From the NCBI GenBank assembly GCA_018436095.1, contig JAHDMJ010000018.1, positions 186,001 to 250,000 on the forward strand: a stretch of 64,000 bases of DNA, read 5' to 3'. Source of the DNA: Clostridia bacterium (lineage in GTDB: Bacteria; Bacillota; Peptococcia; DRI-13; UBA5745). Every line of letters begins with the position of its first letter. Within the stretch, counting starts at the first letter, position 1. The notes under the pieces were generated by a model. It ran no database searches and was not told the DNA's origin. It saw only the letters and a program-made list of their open reading frames with translations. Of this stretch, positions 42,262 through 51,514 are shown piece by piece. The position numbers and the translations under genes were made by a program.

Positions 42262-43782
42262 ATGTATATCAGCACCAGAGGAAATTATTCGCCGGTAACG
42301 GCTTCAAAAGCGATCTACCTGGGTATGGTGCCCCCCGGCGGCTTATTTGTGCCGGAAAAGGTGCCTAAGCTCAGTCTGGACGAAATCAAAGCCATGGAGG
42401 ATTTGCCTTATCCGGCTTTAGCCGAAAAAATATTGGGCTATTACCTGGATGACTATACGCCTGAAGAAATCAGAGAATCCACCCAAGCCGCTTATGGCCA
42501 AAACTTTTTTCATGAGGATATTGCACCCTTAACCTTATTGGAGGATATGGGGGGCATACTGGAGCTTTGGCACGGTCCCACGGCGGCTTTTAAAGATATG
42601 GCTTTACAGCTTACCCCCCGCCTTTTGTCCCAGGCCATCAAAAAGAGTGACGACAATCAGGAATTGCTAATTCTGGTGGCCACCTCCGGTGATACCGGCA
42701 AGGCGGCCCTGGAGGGTTTTAAAGATGTGCCCGGCATTCATATTGCCTGCTTTTTCCCTGACAAGGGAGTCAGCAAGGTACAGGAGCTGCAGATGCGGAC
42801 CACTGACGGTAAAAATACTTACGTTATTGCCGTGGAGGGCAATTTTGACGATTGCCAAAACGGCGTTAAGGATATTTTCGGCGACGCGGCTTTTAATGAG
42901 GAACTGGCAAAGAAAGGCTGGCAATTGTCCTCAGCCAACTCCATCAATTGGGGCCGCCTTTGCCCCCAAATCGTTTATTACTTCTATGCCTATTTATCCC
43001 TGACCCAGGCCGGCTGTCTGGAAATGGGCCAGCCCGTTCATTTTGTAGTGCCCACAGGCAATTTCGGCAATATTTTATCGGCCTGGTATGCTAAAGAAAT
43101 GGGGCTGCCTATAGGCAAGCTGATTTGTGCCTCCAATGAGAATAAAGTGCTCACCGATTTTTTTGCCACAGGCCATTACGACCGGCGGCGGACATTTTAT
43201 AAAACCAGCAGCCCCTCCATGGATATCTTGATTTCCAGCAATCTGGAGCGCTTCCTTTTTGAGATGAATGGCCACAACGCCGAAGCCATTGCCGGGTACA
43301 TGAGGGATCTGCAGGAGAAGGGCAGCTTTACAATAGAGGAAGGCCTGCTGCAAAAGATGCAGGAGCTGGTCTGGGCCGGCAGCGCCAATGAAAAAGAGGC
43401 CGCGGCAGAAATCCGCCGGGTCTATGAGAAATACCATTACCTGATGGATACCCATACGGCTGTAGGATCGGTGGTTTACGGACGCTATACCGAAGAAACG
43501 AAAGATGAGACTCTGGCGGTAATGGACGCCACCGCCAGCCCCTTTAAATTTTCTAAAAGCGTCATGGCGGCTTTGGGTGATGAGGAAGCACCCGAAGACG
43601 TGGATGAACTGCTGATCTTGGATGCTTTGGCAGCCTATACCGGCAATCCCGCTCATCCGGCTTTGGCCGGATTGGATAAACGTCCGGTGCTGCATTCAAA
43701 ATGCGTGACTCAAAAAGAGATGAAAAGTGTGGTGGAGGCCATTGTTCAAGGAACTTTTTCTCCCTCCTCATCGTCTAAATAA
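42262..43782 (+). CDS. thrC: Threonine synthase
   Basis: 506 residues from the ATG at 42262, after AAGGAGGC; a TTG at 42235 lacks a ribosome site. Starts YISTRGNYSPVTASKAIYLGMVPPGGLFVP; the PLP lysine is in HGPTAAFKDMALQ, and VATSGDTGKAALEGF is the phosphate-binding region. It makes threonine from O-phosphohomoserine. No other threonine gene is adjacent. Confidence 0.96.
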   Translation: MYISTRGNYSPVTASKAIYLGMVPPGGLFVPEKVPKLSLDEIKAMEDLPYPALAEKILGYYLDDYTPEEIRESTQAAYGQNFFHEDIAPLTLLEDMGGILELWHGPTAAFKDMALQLTPRLLSQAIKKSDDNQELLILVATSGDTGKAALEGFKDVPGIHIACFFPDKGVSKVQELQMRTTDGKNTYVIAVEGNFDDCQNGVKDIFGDAAFNEELAKKGWQLSSANSINWGRLCPQIVYYFYAYLSLTQAGCLEMGQPVHFVVPTGNFGNILSAWYAKEMGLPIGKLICASNENKVLTDFFATGHYDRRRTFYKTSSPSMDILISSNLERFLFEMNGHNAEAIAGYMRDLQEKGSFTIEEGLLQKMQELVWAGSANEKEAAAEIRRVYEKYHYLMDTHTAVGSVVYGRYTEETKDETLAVMDATASPFKFSKSVMAALGDEEAPEDVDELLILDALAAYTGNPAHPALAGLDKRPVLHSKCVTQKEMKSVVEAIVQGTFSPSSSSK

Positions 43783-43808
43783 AGAAGGAATCAGGAAGGA
43801 GGCAGGTA

Positions 43809-44618
43809 ATGGCGCCTTTGATTGAAATAAAAGGCCTGACAAAAAAATACCGCATCGGCCGGGAAGTCATCACGGCGGTAAACGATGTCAGCCTCAGTAT
43901 AGAAGCCGGTGAATTCGTCTGTATTTTGGGACCTTCCGGCTGTGGCAAAACCACATTTCTCCACTTGGTAGCCGGCCTGGACCGGCCCACTAAGGGCGAT
44001 ATTTTTGTGAAGGGGCTCTGTATTAACAAAATTAAAGAAAAAGATATGGCTTTATTCCGGCGGCGCTTTATGGCTTTTATTTTTCAGGCCTACAATCTGG
44101 TACCTACGCTGACGGCTATTGAGAATGTCAGTATGCCCTTGATGTTTGACGGCATGGTAAAATTCAAACGGGATAAAATGGCTAAAGAATTGCTGACTCA
44201 AATTGGCCTGGGCAAGCGTCTGCGCAATAAGCCTTCGGAGATGAGCGGCGGCCAGCAGCAGCGGGTCAGTATTGCCAGGGCCTTGATTAATAATCCGAAG
44301 GTTCTTTATGCCGACGAACCTACCGGCAACCTGGACAGCAAAACCACCAAGGAAATCATGGATATTCTGGTAAGCCGGGTCAGGCAAAAAGGCGTTACTT
44401 TAGTCATGGTCACCCATAATAAAGAATTGACGGAGGACGCCGACAAAGTTATTTATATGCTGGACGGCCGTATTCAGAAAATCGTGGATCAGCGCAATAA
44501 TACGGTTCAAGAATTCATCCATGAAGAAGTTGAAGCTCCTCCGGCAGCGGAAAGTCCGGAGAAAATTGCTGTAGAAGCTATAAATGAAGGTCGCATAGCG
44601 GCAGAAGGAGCGGTTTAA
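43809..44618 (+). CDS. ABC transporter ATP-binding protein (MacB/LolD type)
   Basis: 269 residues. Walker A GPSGCGKTT, Q-loop FIFQAYNLVPTLTAIENV, signature MSGGQQQRVSIARAL, Walker B VLYADEPTGNLDSKT and H-loop MVTHN. The last ~45 residues are an extra Glu/Ala-rich tail. First gene of an exporter trio; the stop overlaps the next ATG (TAATG). Confidence 0.95.
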   Translation: MAPLIEIKGLTKKYRIGREVITAVNDVSLSIEAGEFVCILGPSGCGKTTFLHLVAGLDRPTKGDIFVKGLCINKIKEKDMALFRRRFMAFIFQAYNLVPTLTAIENVSMPLMFDGMVKFKRDKMAKELLTQIGLGKRLRNKPSEMSGGQQQRVSIARALINNPKVLYADEPTGNLDSKTTKEIMDILVSRVRQKGVTLVMVTHNKELTEDADKVIYMLDGRIQKIVDQRNNTVQEFIHEEVEAPPAAESPEKIAVEAINEGRIAAEGAV

Positions 44619-46348
44619 TGAGAATCGGAAAGTCAAAGTTTAAGGGAGCAATGAGTATTTTGGTAGTTATGCTTTTGCTGATGGGCGCCTTGCCCGCCTA
44701 TGGCAGCGGATTGATCACTATTGAGAACTCTATCCTGCCTGTATTGTCTTTAGAAATATCCCGGCAGGATCCGGCGGTGATCGGCGAAGAATTCACCATC
44801 GTTTATTTGGTTAAGAATATTAGTGATAAACCGGCTTTTAATATTAATTACAACTTTAATATAGTAGGTTCTGACGACCTTTATCCTTTCACCTTGACGA
44901 AGCCGGAGCCCATTACCCAGCTTGATCCAGGCGCCAGCGCCACCATGTCGGTGAAGTTTACCGTGGACAAAGACGCCAGGGAAAAGACTTACCGGATCAA
45001 CGGCCAGGTCAACGCTCAAGACGCCGGTATGGCCACCACCGTGAACTATTCCGCCATCAGCGACGTCCCCATCAGCTTTACTACCGTTAAGCCCAATTTG
45101 ACGGTATCGGATTTAAAAATCCTTGAAGAAAATCCGGATACCCTGGAAGGCTTCACTGTGCGGCTGACCCTGAAAAATGGCAGTGTAATTTATGATCTCC
45201 GCAATATTCTCGTACAGTTGGAGGGCGGCGATAACTTCGAAATCATGGATATTACCAACAAGAAAGAAATCTCCAAGATATCCGCCAATCAGGCCAGCAG
45301 CATCGATTTCAAAATCCGCTCGAAAGAAGGCCGTACCACCAATACGGTAACCATGACTACATCTTATAATTATACAAACGGTTCTGTGGAGGATAAGAAA
45401 GAAGAGCTTTTTATCCCGATTAAGGAAGACGTATCCACCAACGGCAAAAAACCCCAGGTTATCATCAAGCGTTACACCTTGTCTAAGGATCAGGTACTGG
45501 CCGGCGACAAAATCGACTTGACCCTGGCCATCGAAAACACCAACAGCCGTCCGGTGAAAAACGTGCTGATCAACTTCGGTGTGGAAAGCACTACTTCCGA
45601 AGGGGGCGGCTCCAGCAGCAGCACGGTTTTTGCTCCTGTAGGCTCCAGTAACACCTTCCATGTGGATCAAATCAAAGGTAAATCCACGATTACGAATACC
45701 ATTACCTTTGCCGTGGACCCCGGCGCTTCCGCCAAGACTTATATCGTACCGGTAACCATTACTTATGAGGACGAAAAAGGTCTGTACGATAATTTGGCCA
45801 TTAAAGATAACGTCAATATTCCCGTAACCCAGCAGGCCAAGATGAGCGTCACCTCCATGACTCTGCCCTCCGATGCCAACGTGGGCATGCCTACGCCGGT
45901 AATGGCGGAGTTTGTCAACTCCGGCAAGGTGGATCTAGTGGATTTCACCGTTAAGCTGGAAGGCGATTTCGAGACGATGGACGCTACTGTCTATCTGGCA
46001 AAGCTTTCCATCGGTTCTACCAATTCCTATACCGGTATGCTGATTGCTTCGGAAGAAGGGGAGAAGGAAGGTAAGCTGATCGTATCTTACCTGGACAACA
46101 ACAACCAGGAAGTCGTTGAAGAATACCCCTTTACCGTTATGGTTACGGCCATGGAGGAGATGGGCCCTATGGATCCCGACATGTTCCCCCCCGGTGGTGA
46201 GGGTATGCCGGAAGACGAAGGCAATGCCGTGGTCAATTTCCTGAAAAACAATTGGTTCAGCGTAGTTTTAGGCCTGGCTGTGGCCGGTCAGTTGATCTAC
46301 ATCGTCCGCATCAAGAAGAAGGCGAAAGAGGAATTTTTCGATGAATAA
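44618..46348 (+). CDS. Membrane-anchored CARDB/S-layer-like protein of the ABC exporter
   Basis: 576 residues. Signal peptide (AMSILVVMLLLMGALPAYGS), several CARDB/NEW3-like beta-sandwich repeats (VIGEEFTIVYLVKNISDKPAFNI, VLAGDKIDLTLAIENTNSRPVKNV, NVGMPTPVMAEFVNSGKVDLVDF), and a C-terminal membrane segment with a basic end (~545-570). Such proteins sit between ATPase and permease genes in Gram-positive MacB-like exporters and may replace MacA. Overlaps the permease by eight bases. Confidence 0.8.
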   Translation: MRIGKSKFKGAMSILVVMLLLMGALPAYGSGLITIENSILPVLSLEISRQDPAVIGEEFTIVYLVKNISDKPAFNINYNFNIVGSDDLYPFTLTKPEPITQLDPGASATMSVKFTVDKDAREKTYRINGQVNAQDAGMATTVNYSAISDVPISFTTVKPNLTVSDLKILEENPDTLEGFTVRLTLKNGSVIYDLRNILVQLEGGDNFEIMDITNKKEISKISANQASSIDFKIRSKEGRTTNTVTMTTSYNYTNGSVEDKKEELFIPIKEDVSTNGKKPQVIIKRYTLSKDQVLAGDKIDLTLAIENTNSRPVKNVLINFGVESTTSEGGGSSSSTVFAPVGSSNTFHVDQIKGKSTITNTITFAVDPGASAKTYIVPVTITYEDEKGLYDNLAIKDNVNIPVTQQAKMSVTSMTLPSDANVGMPTPVMAEFVNSGKVDLVDFTVKLEGDFETMDATVYLAKLSIGSTNSYTGMLIASEEGEKEGKLIVSYLDNNNQEVVEEYPFTVMVTAMEEMGPMDPDMFPPGGEGMPEDEGNAVVNFLKNNWFSVVLGLAVAGQLIYIVRIKKKAKEEFFDE

Positions 46349-47723
46349 TGTAGACGTCCTCCGCATGGCATATGGCAACCTTTTCCGGCGGAAGATGCGG
46401 GCTATTCTTACCATCGTTGGCGTGTTTATCGGTACCATGGCCATCGTGGTGATGATGTCTTTGGGTATCGGTCTGAAAGAATCCACCACCAAGCAGATGG
46501 AGAGCTGGGGCGATCTGAATATGATCACCGTCAACCAGGGCCGTAGCTGGGATCCGGAGACAGGGGAGTATAAAGGCGACGAGCAGCGTCTGAATGACGA
46601 TGCTGTGGCCCTGTTTAAAAGCCAGCCGGGAGTTATTTCCGTTATGCCCTCTATCCAGGTCAACGGTCAAGCTAAGTACGGCAAGAAAGAAGGCTGGCTG
46701 AATCTTTACGGCGTGGAGCCGGAAATTTTTAACCAGATGACTTACGAAATTGCCGAAGGCCGGACCCTGAGGGACACGGACGTTAACAGCGTTCTCGTAG
46801 GCTGGCAGGTGATCAATCAGTTTTGGGATCCTGAAGATACCGGCGGAGGCCGGCGAATGATGATAGGTCCCGGGGGTACGGAGCAATCTAATTCCACAGA
46901 GATGCTGAATCAGGTAGTCTATGTCACCATCAATAATAACTATAATTATGAAATGTCGAAAAAACAGCCCCTTACCGTAGTAGGCGTTTTGGAAGGGGAA
47001 TTTAAGGATCACGCTTACAGTGCTTATGCCCCTATCAGCACATTAAAAAAATGGCGGGATTTTGTTAACGACAAGTCCTATATGACCGAAGAGCAGCGCC
47101 AGCAGCAGGAACAGTGGGAAAGGGAAATGAAGGAGCGGGGAGAGACCAGCATGACCCGGGACCCCAAGGACTATGACCAGATTCTCATCCGCTGCAAAGA
47201 TGTTAAAGAGGCCCGGGTTGTAGCCAGCACTTTGCGGGATATCGGCTACAATCTTTGGACGGTAGCCGATTATATGGAAAATGTGGAGAATCAGGCCCTG
47301 ATTATCCAGGCTGTTTTGGGCGGCATCGGCGGTATTACTCTTTTGGTGGCCTCCATCGGTATTGCCAATACTATGATTATGGCTATTTATGAGAGAACGA
47401 GAGAAATCGGGGTAATGAAGGTCATCGGCGCCACCGGCGCCGACGTCATGAAGATGTTCCTGATGGAGGCCGGCCTCATCGGTGTGTGCGGCGGCGTCCT
47501 GGGGCTGATTTGCAGTTTGGGGGCTTCCAAGCTCATCAACTACCTATCCGGCGATTATTTCGGCACTACCATGGATGGTATGCAGCTAAATATCTCTGTG
47601 ATTCCGCCCTATCTGATGATTTTTTCTCTGATTTTTGCTTTCTGTATCGGTATCATAGCCGGCTTCTATCCTGCCCGCCGGGCTTCCAAACTGAGTCCTA
47701 TTTTGGCTATTCGCAACGAATAG
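46341..47723 (+). CDS. MacB/FtsX-family ABC permease
   Basis: 460 residues. N-terminal membrane segment (KMRAILTIVGVFIGTMAIVVMMSLGIGL), a large external MacB_PCD domain (~50-320), then three C-terminal segments with the FtsX core (ILGGIGGITLLVASIGIANTMIMAIYERTREIGVMK). An insertion of Gln/Glu-rich sequence lies near residue 250. Works with the two preceding genes, probably in export or lipoprotein extraction. Confidence 0.93.
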   Translation: MNNVDVLRMAYGNLFRRKMRAILTIVGVFIGTMAIVVMMSLGIGLKESTTKQMESWGDLNMITVNQGRSWDPETGEYKGDEQRLNDDAVALFKSQPGVISVMPSIQVNGQAKYGKKEGWLNLYGVEPEIFNQMTYEIAEGRTLRDTDVNSVLVGWQVINQFWDPEDTGGGRRMMIGPGGTEQSNSTEMLNQVVYVTINNNYNYEMSKKQPLTVVGVLEGEFKDHAYSAYAPISTLKKWRDFVNDKSYMTEEQRQQQEQWEREMKERGETSMTRDPKDYDQILIRCKDVKEARVVASTLRDIGYNLWTVADYMENVENQALIIQAVLGGIGGITLLVASIGIANTMIMAIYERTREIGVMKVIGATGADVMKMFLMEAGLIGVCGGVLGLICSLGASKLINYLSGDYFGTTMDGMQLNISVIPPYLMIFSLIFAFCIGIIAGFYPARRASKLSPILAIRNE

Positions 47724-47772
47724 AGCAAGGATTAGCCAGGGATAGCCGGCAGCTTGAACCAGTAATCACAAT

Positions 47773-47820
47773 AAAAAGTTGGGTTCTGTCCCCTAACCGG
47801 GCAGAACCCAACTTTTTTTT
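47773..47820 (+). terminator. Strong intrinsic terminator after the ABC permease
   Basis: AAAAAGTTGGGTTCTG pairs with CAGAACCCAACTTTTTTTT around a short loop; a T8 run follows. It also faces the end of the convergent tautomerase gene. Confidence 0.9.
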
Positions 47821-47852
47821 CAATCATTGTCAATAGGGTCTAAAATATGGTA

Positions 47853-48038
47853 CTATTTGTCTGCGGCCAAAATACCGCCGCTGGCATAGTCTTCCTTTTT
47901 CAGTTCTTCGATCATGACGACGATGGCTTCCTCTTTGGCATTGATGGTTTCCGAAACGGCTTGGGTGACTTTTTTGACCAGGGCTCTTTTTTGATCAAGA
48001 CTGCGGCCTTCAAACATTTTGACGATAACGGTAGGCAT
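47853..48038 (-). CDS. 4-oxalocrotonate tautomerase family protein
   Basis: 61 residues. The start at 48038 places Pro immediately after Met (MPTVIVKMFEGRSLDQKRALVKKVT), giving the catalytic Pro1 of the family; a longer frame to 48155 would destroy it. GGAGGG lies upstream. Enol-keto tautomerase activity is expected, but the substrate is unknown. Confidence 0.93.
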   Translation of the reverse strand: MPTVIVKMFEGRSLDQKRALVKKVTQAVSETINAKEEAIVVMIEELKKEDYASGGILAADK

Positions 48039-48181
48039 AGTTAATCCCTCCTTTAATAATTGGTGACACCTAAAATTTAGAGTATAATGTTTTTTCTTTA
48101 GTATAGCGGGCAATCTAAATGGGGTCAACAAATATAGCAAAACATGGCGGGACATAAATATAAATAAAGCGGGTGGTATTC

Positions 48182-49570
48182 ATGGCGGAAATCAGAAAAT
48201 CGGCGGCCCTTGCCTTGCCGAAGCATATATTGGATGTTTTCATGATGTTTGATGAGGCGGAGCTGCCGGCCTGGCTGGTTGGCGGCTGCCTGCGGGATAT
48301 TTTTCTGGAAAGGACTCCTGCTGATTGGGACTTTGCCACACCCTGCCCGCCGGAGCTGGTACGGGAGAAGCTGAAGGCAGCAGGCTTGACGGTTTGGGAT
48401 ACGGGTCTTAAGCATGGTACGGTAACCTTTCGCTACCAAGGGTTTTCTTATGAAATCACCACTTTTCGGGTAGACGGCCCCTATCTGGATCACCGCCGGC
48501 CGGAGTGGGTAGCCTTTACCACCTCTTTGCAGGACGATCTGGCCCGCCGGGATTTTACCGTCAATGCCATGGCTTACAGCCCCCGGGACGGCTTGACCGA
48601 TCCCTTTGGCGGTTTAAGAGATATGCAGGATAATGTAATTCGGGCGGTGGGTCTGCCCCAGGACCGGCTGGAGGAAGATGCTCTGCGGATTTTACGGGGC
48701 ATTCGCTTTGCGGGCAGCCTGGATTTTTTTATTGAGGAAAGCTTATTTCAGGCCATGAAGGAAAAAGCCGGCTTATTGCAATGGATCAGTCCGGAGCGGT
48801 TGGCGGCGGAGCTGAAAGGCATACTGCTCCTGGCCTCCCCTTATAGGGCTTTGCGGCTGCTGGCCAAAATGGGTATTTGGCCCTATGTGATCCCTGAGCT
48901 GGTGGATACCATCGACTTTGACCAGCACAGCAGCCATCATTATCTTGATGTTTATCATCACCTGATCCAGACCGTGGAAAACACGCCGCCGGATCTGGTC
49001 CTCAGGCTGGCTGCCCTGCTTCATGATATCGGCAAGCCTGCCGTATTTACTCTCGATGCAAAAGGCAAGGGCCATTTTTATAATCATGAGGCGGTAGGCG
49101 CGGAAATGGCCGGCAGGATTCTGGATCGCCTCCGTTTCAGCCATGCTATACGGGATCAGGTGATCCTGCTGATTCTCCATCATATGCTGCATTTGAAGGT
49201 GCTGAAAGACGTGACCATCAGGCGGATGATCAGCGGTCTGCCTAAGCCCCGCCAGGAAAATTTAGAGTTGATACTGTTGTTGCAGAAGGCGGATTTGTTG
49301 GCTTCCCGCTACACGAAAAAATCTTTAATTGAGTTTGAAGGTTTCGCCCAGCGTTGCCGTCAAGTGCTAACCAGCGGCTGCCCCTTGGATTTAAGCGATT
49401 TGGCGGTGCGGGGAGAAGAACTGGCCGGCTTAGGGGTGCCGCCGGCAAAAAGAGGCAAGGCCCTTAAAGCTTTATTGGCGGAAGTACTGCGGGAACCCAG
49501 CCGGAATCAGCGTCATATCCTGTTGGAAATTGTAGAGCGTTATGCCGGAGGCAAAGAGGCCAATGAATAA
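48182..49570 (+). CDS. cca: CCA tRNA nucleotidyltransferase with HD domain
   Basis: About 462 residues from the ATG at 48182 (GTG at 48173 is an alternative). Motif A LVGGCLRDIFLERTPADWDFAT with the catalytic aspartates, RRDFTVNAMAY, and the neck region EDALRILRGIRFA of class II enzymes; a C-terminal HD domain (LLHDIGKPAVF..NHEAVGA) follows. It adds or repairs the tRNA 3' CCA end. The stop overlaps the next gene. Confidence 0.93.
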   Translation: MAEIRKSAALALPKHILDVFMMFDEAELPAWLVGGCLRDIFLERTPADWDFATPCPPELVREKLKAAGLTVWDTGLKHGTVTFRYQGFSYEITTFRVDGPYLDHRRPEWVAFTTSLQDDLARRDFTVNAMAYSPRDGLTDPFGGLRDMQDNVIRAVGLPQDRLEEDALRILRGIRFAGSLDFFIEESLFQAMKEKAGLLQWISPERLAAELKGILLLASPYRALRLLAKMGIWPYVIPELVDTIDFDQHSSHHYLDVYHHLIQTVENTPPDLVLRLAALLHDIGKPAVFTLDAKGKGHFYNHEAVGAEMAGRILDRLRFSHAIRDQVILLILHHMLHLKVLKDVTIRRMISGLPKPRQENLELILLLQKADLLASRYTKKSLIEFEGFAQRCRQVLTSGCPLDLSDLAVRGEELAGLGVPPAKRGKALKALLAEVLREPSRNQRHILLEIVERYAGGKEANE

Positions 49571-50984
49571 ACAGGAAAAAAAGGCTGAAAACCGCCGGCC
49601 AAAAGAGCGCTACGACGTCCGCTATCCTTTTTGGATACTCTGCATTTTAGCTCCGGTAATGGTGCTGATCTGGCTTTATCTGAAGCTGTTTCATCAAATC
49701 CGCATAACGAAGGATCCCCGACTGGAAGAGATCAAGGATGAGCCATGGGTGGTTTTAGGCAACCATGGCTCTTATTTTGATGCTCCCATCATGACCATCG
49801 CCTTTTTCCCCAAAAGAATTCATTATGTTATGTCCAATTCTTTTATGGCCACCTGGTGGGGGGCCTTTATTATCAAGGTTTTGCAGCAGATACCCAAAAG
49901 CCAGTTCTTTGTGGAAGCCAAAAGTGTCATCGCCATGAAACGGGCGGTGGCGGCAGGGGCTTCCGTAGGCTTATATCCTGAAGGCCGGATGTCGTTGACC
50001 GGCCGGCTGGGCTACCTGGCTCCTGCCGTAGGCAAATTGGTGAAATCTTTCGGCATACCGGTAGTGGCTGTCAAGGAAGAGGGGGTCAGCTTGGGGCGGC
50101 CTTTATGGGCAAAGCAAAGCCGCCGGGGCCCCATAGAGGTTCATTGCCGGCTGCTGCTTTCCCGGGAAGAGATTGCCCGGCTTACGGCGGAAGAAGTTTA
50201 TCAAAGGATTGTCCGGGATCTTTCTTATAATGACCACCAATGGCAGGCAGAAAAAGGAGCTCTCTATAAATGTTCCAAGCCGGCGGAAGGACTGGAGAAC
50301 CTTTTGCACCGCTGTCCCGCCTGCCGGCAGGATTTTGCTATGACCTCCCAAAGGGAAAGGCTGATTTGCAAGCATTGCGGTTTTACGGTGCAAGTCAGCG
50401 GCCAAAGCCGTCTGCAGCCGGCGGCAGGTTTTTTCTGGCCCGCCCAGGCCCTTGAAAGCATCCCTCTTTGGTATGATTGGCAGGGGGCTTGCCTCAAAGA
50501 AAGACTGACGCGGCAAGAAGCAGAAGTGCAGAAGGCAGACCGGATGATGGCGCAGGCAGGAGCGGAGGCCATGCAGGCAGAGGCGATGCTGGCGGAGGCA
50601 GGACTGCAAAGGCAGGCTGCTGCTGCGGCAATCCGGCCTATCGCTGAGACGGCAGTGGACATCGAGGTTTTGCTGAAAGAGGACTTTCGGCCCCGCCCGT
50701 GGGGGAGCGGGCTTCTTACACTAAAACCTGAGGGCCTCACGCTGACCAGTGATGATAAGGAAAGGCCCCTGCCTGACGAAGGCCATAATGTTTGCGGCCA
50801 GGAGGGCGCCTATGGCGCAGCTAATCAAATATTTTTTCCGGCAGGGCTTTTGCCTACCATTACCGGTACACTGGGCAGCCATGTGGACCTGCCCGGCTTG
50901 AAGGCCCTGTATAGGCTAAGATTTGCCAAGCCTGGGCAGCCGGTGTTTTGGATGCAGGCAGTGGAGGCTTTAGCTGAGAAATAA
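49563..50984 (+). CDS. PlsC-type acyltransferase with zinc-ribbon extension
   Basis: About 473 residues from ATG 49563, which overlaps the cca stop (ATGAATAA). One N-terminal membrane segment, the acyltransferase motifs NHGSYFDAPI and LYPEGRMS, then at ~250-275 a CPACRQDF..CKHCG zinc-ribbon and a ~200-residue C-terminal region with an Ala/Glu-rich coiled coil and no known family. Plain PlsC proteins are ~200-250 residues, so about half of this protein is extra. It probably acylates lysophosphatidate. Confidence 0.82.
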   Translation: MNKQEKKAENRRPKERYDVRYPFWILCILAPVMVLIWLYLKLFHQIRITKDPRLEEIKDEPWVVLGNHGSYFDAPIMTIAFFPKRIHYVMSNSFMATWWGAFIIKVLQQIPKSQFFVEAKSVIAMKRAVAAGASVGLYPEGRMSLTGRLGYLAPAVGKLVKSFGIPVVAVKEEGVSLGRPLWAKQSRRGPIEVHCRLLLSREEIARLTAEEVYQRIVRDLSYNDHQWQAEKGALYKCSKPAEGLENLLHRCPACRQDFAMTSQRERLICKHCGFTVQVSGQSRLQPAAGFFWPAQALESIPLWYDWQGACLKERLTRQEAEVQKADRMMAQAGAEAMQAEAMLAEAGLQRQAAAAAIRPIAETAVDIEVLLKEDFRPRPWGSGLLTLKPEGLTLTSDDKERPLPDEGHNVCGQEGAYGAANQIFFPAGLLPTITGTLGSHVDLPGLKALYRLRFAKPGQPVFWMQAVEALAEK

Positions 50985-51073
50985 TCAAAGCTGCCCGGTA
51001 CCGCGACCATGGCGTCTTGAGCACCGGCGGCTGGGCGGCACTGGGGACTCTGGGGATCCTGGGCGGCTTTGGG

Positions 51074-51165
51074 CAGTGACCTCTCTGTAGCTCCCTGTGG
51101 TCTCCCTGCAGCTCCCTGGCAGTGACCTCCCGGCAGCTCCCTGTGGTCTCCCTGCAGCTCCCTGG
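51074..51165. repeat. 46-bp tandem repeat, two copies
   Basis: Units 51074-51119 and 51120-51165 differ at only a few bases and are themselves built of CAGCTCCCTG-like sub-units. The minus strand has regularly spaced GGG tracts that could form a G-quadruplex. The frames running through it are low-complexity and not convincing as genes. Confidence 0.75.
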
Positions 51166-51514
51166 CTGTGCAAAAAACGAGGTATTGTGTAGTAATTAGG
51201 AATCATTATGATATTTCGTGCCACTATTTGATTAATTATGTGCATAATTTAGTGCATGCTGCATATATGCACTCGTATTTGCATGAGATTAGTGCACAAC
51301 CTCGATTTTTGTGCAGTTGGCCAGTTGAAAAAGTAAATGCACTGGTCTTTTGCATACTTGACCGCAGCGCCGCTGACAGTATCGCTGCTGTTGCTGCCGC
51401 TATCGCCGCTACGTCATACGTAAATGTCCCTAATAAACATTTTTTAAGACTGGCTCATAAAAGTATATTGCCGCATAGGATAAAACGCGAAGTAAGGGTA
51501 GAGGAGTTGATGAT
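51166..51514. other. Intergenic stretch rich in TGCA motifs before the LysM gene
   Basis: About ten TGCA tetramers occur between 51167 and 51360, several as GTGCA/TGCAC, including an inverted repeat AGTGCAT..ATGCACT near 51252-51274. The sequence is AT-rich there, then GC-rich near 51361-51420. This may be an operator array or promoter region for the following gene. No open frame is convincing. Confidence 0.45.

Noticed and set aside
50985-51245. 86-residue minus-strand frame with SQGAAGRPQGAAGR-like sequence
   Set aside because: It only translates the 46-bp tandem repeats; composition and lack of a start signal argue against coding.
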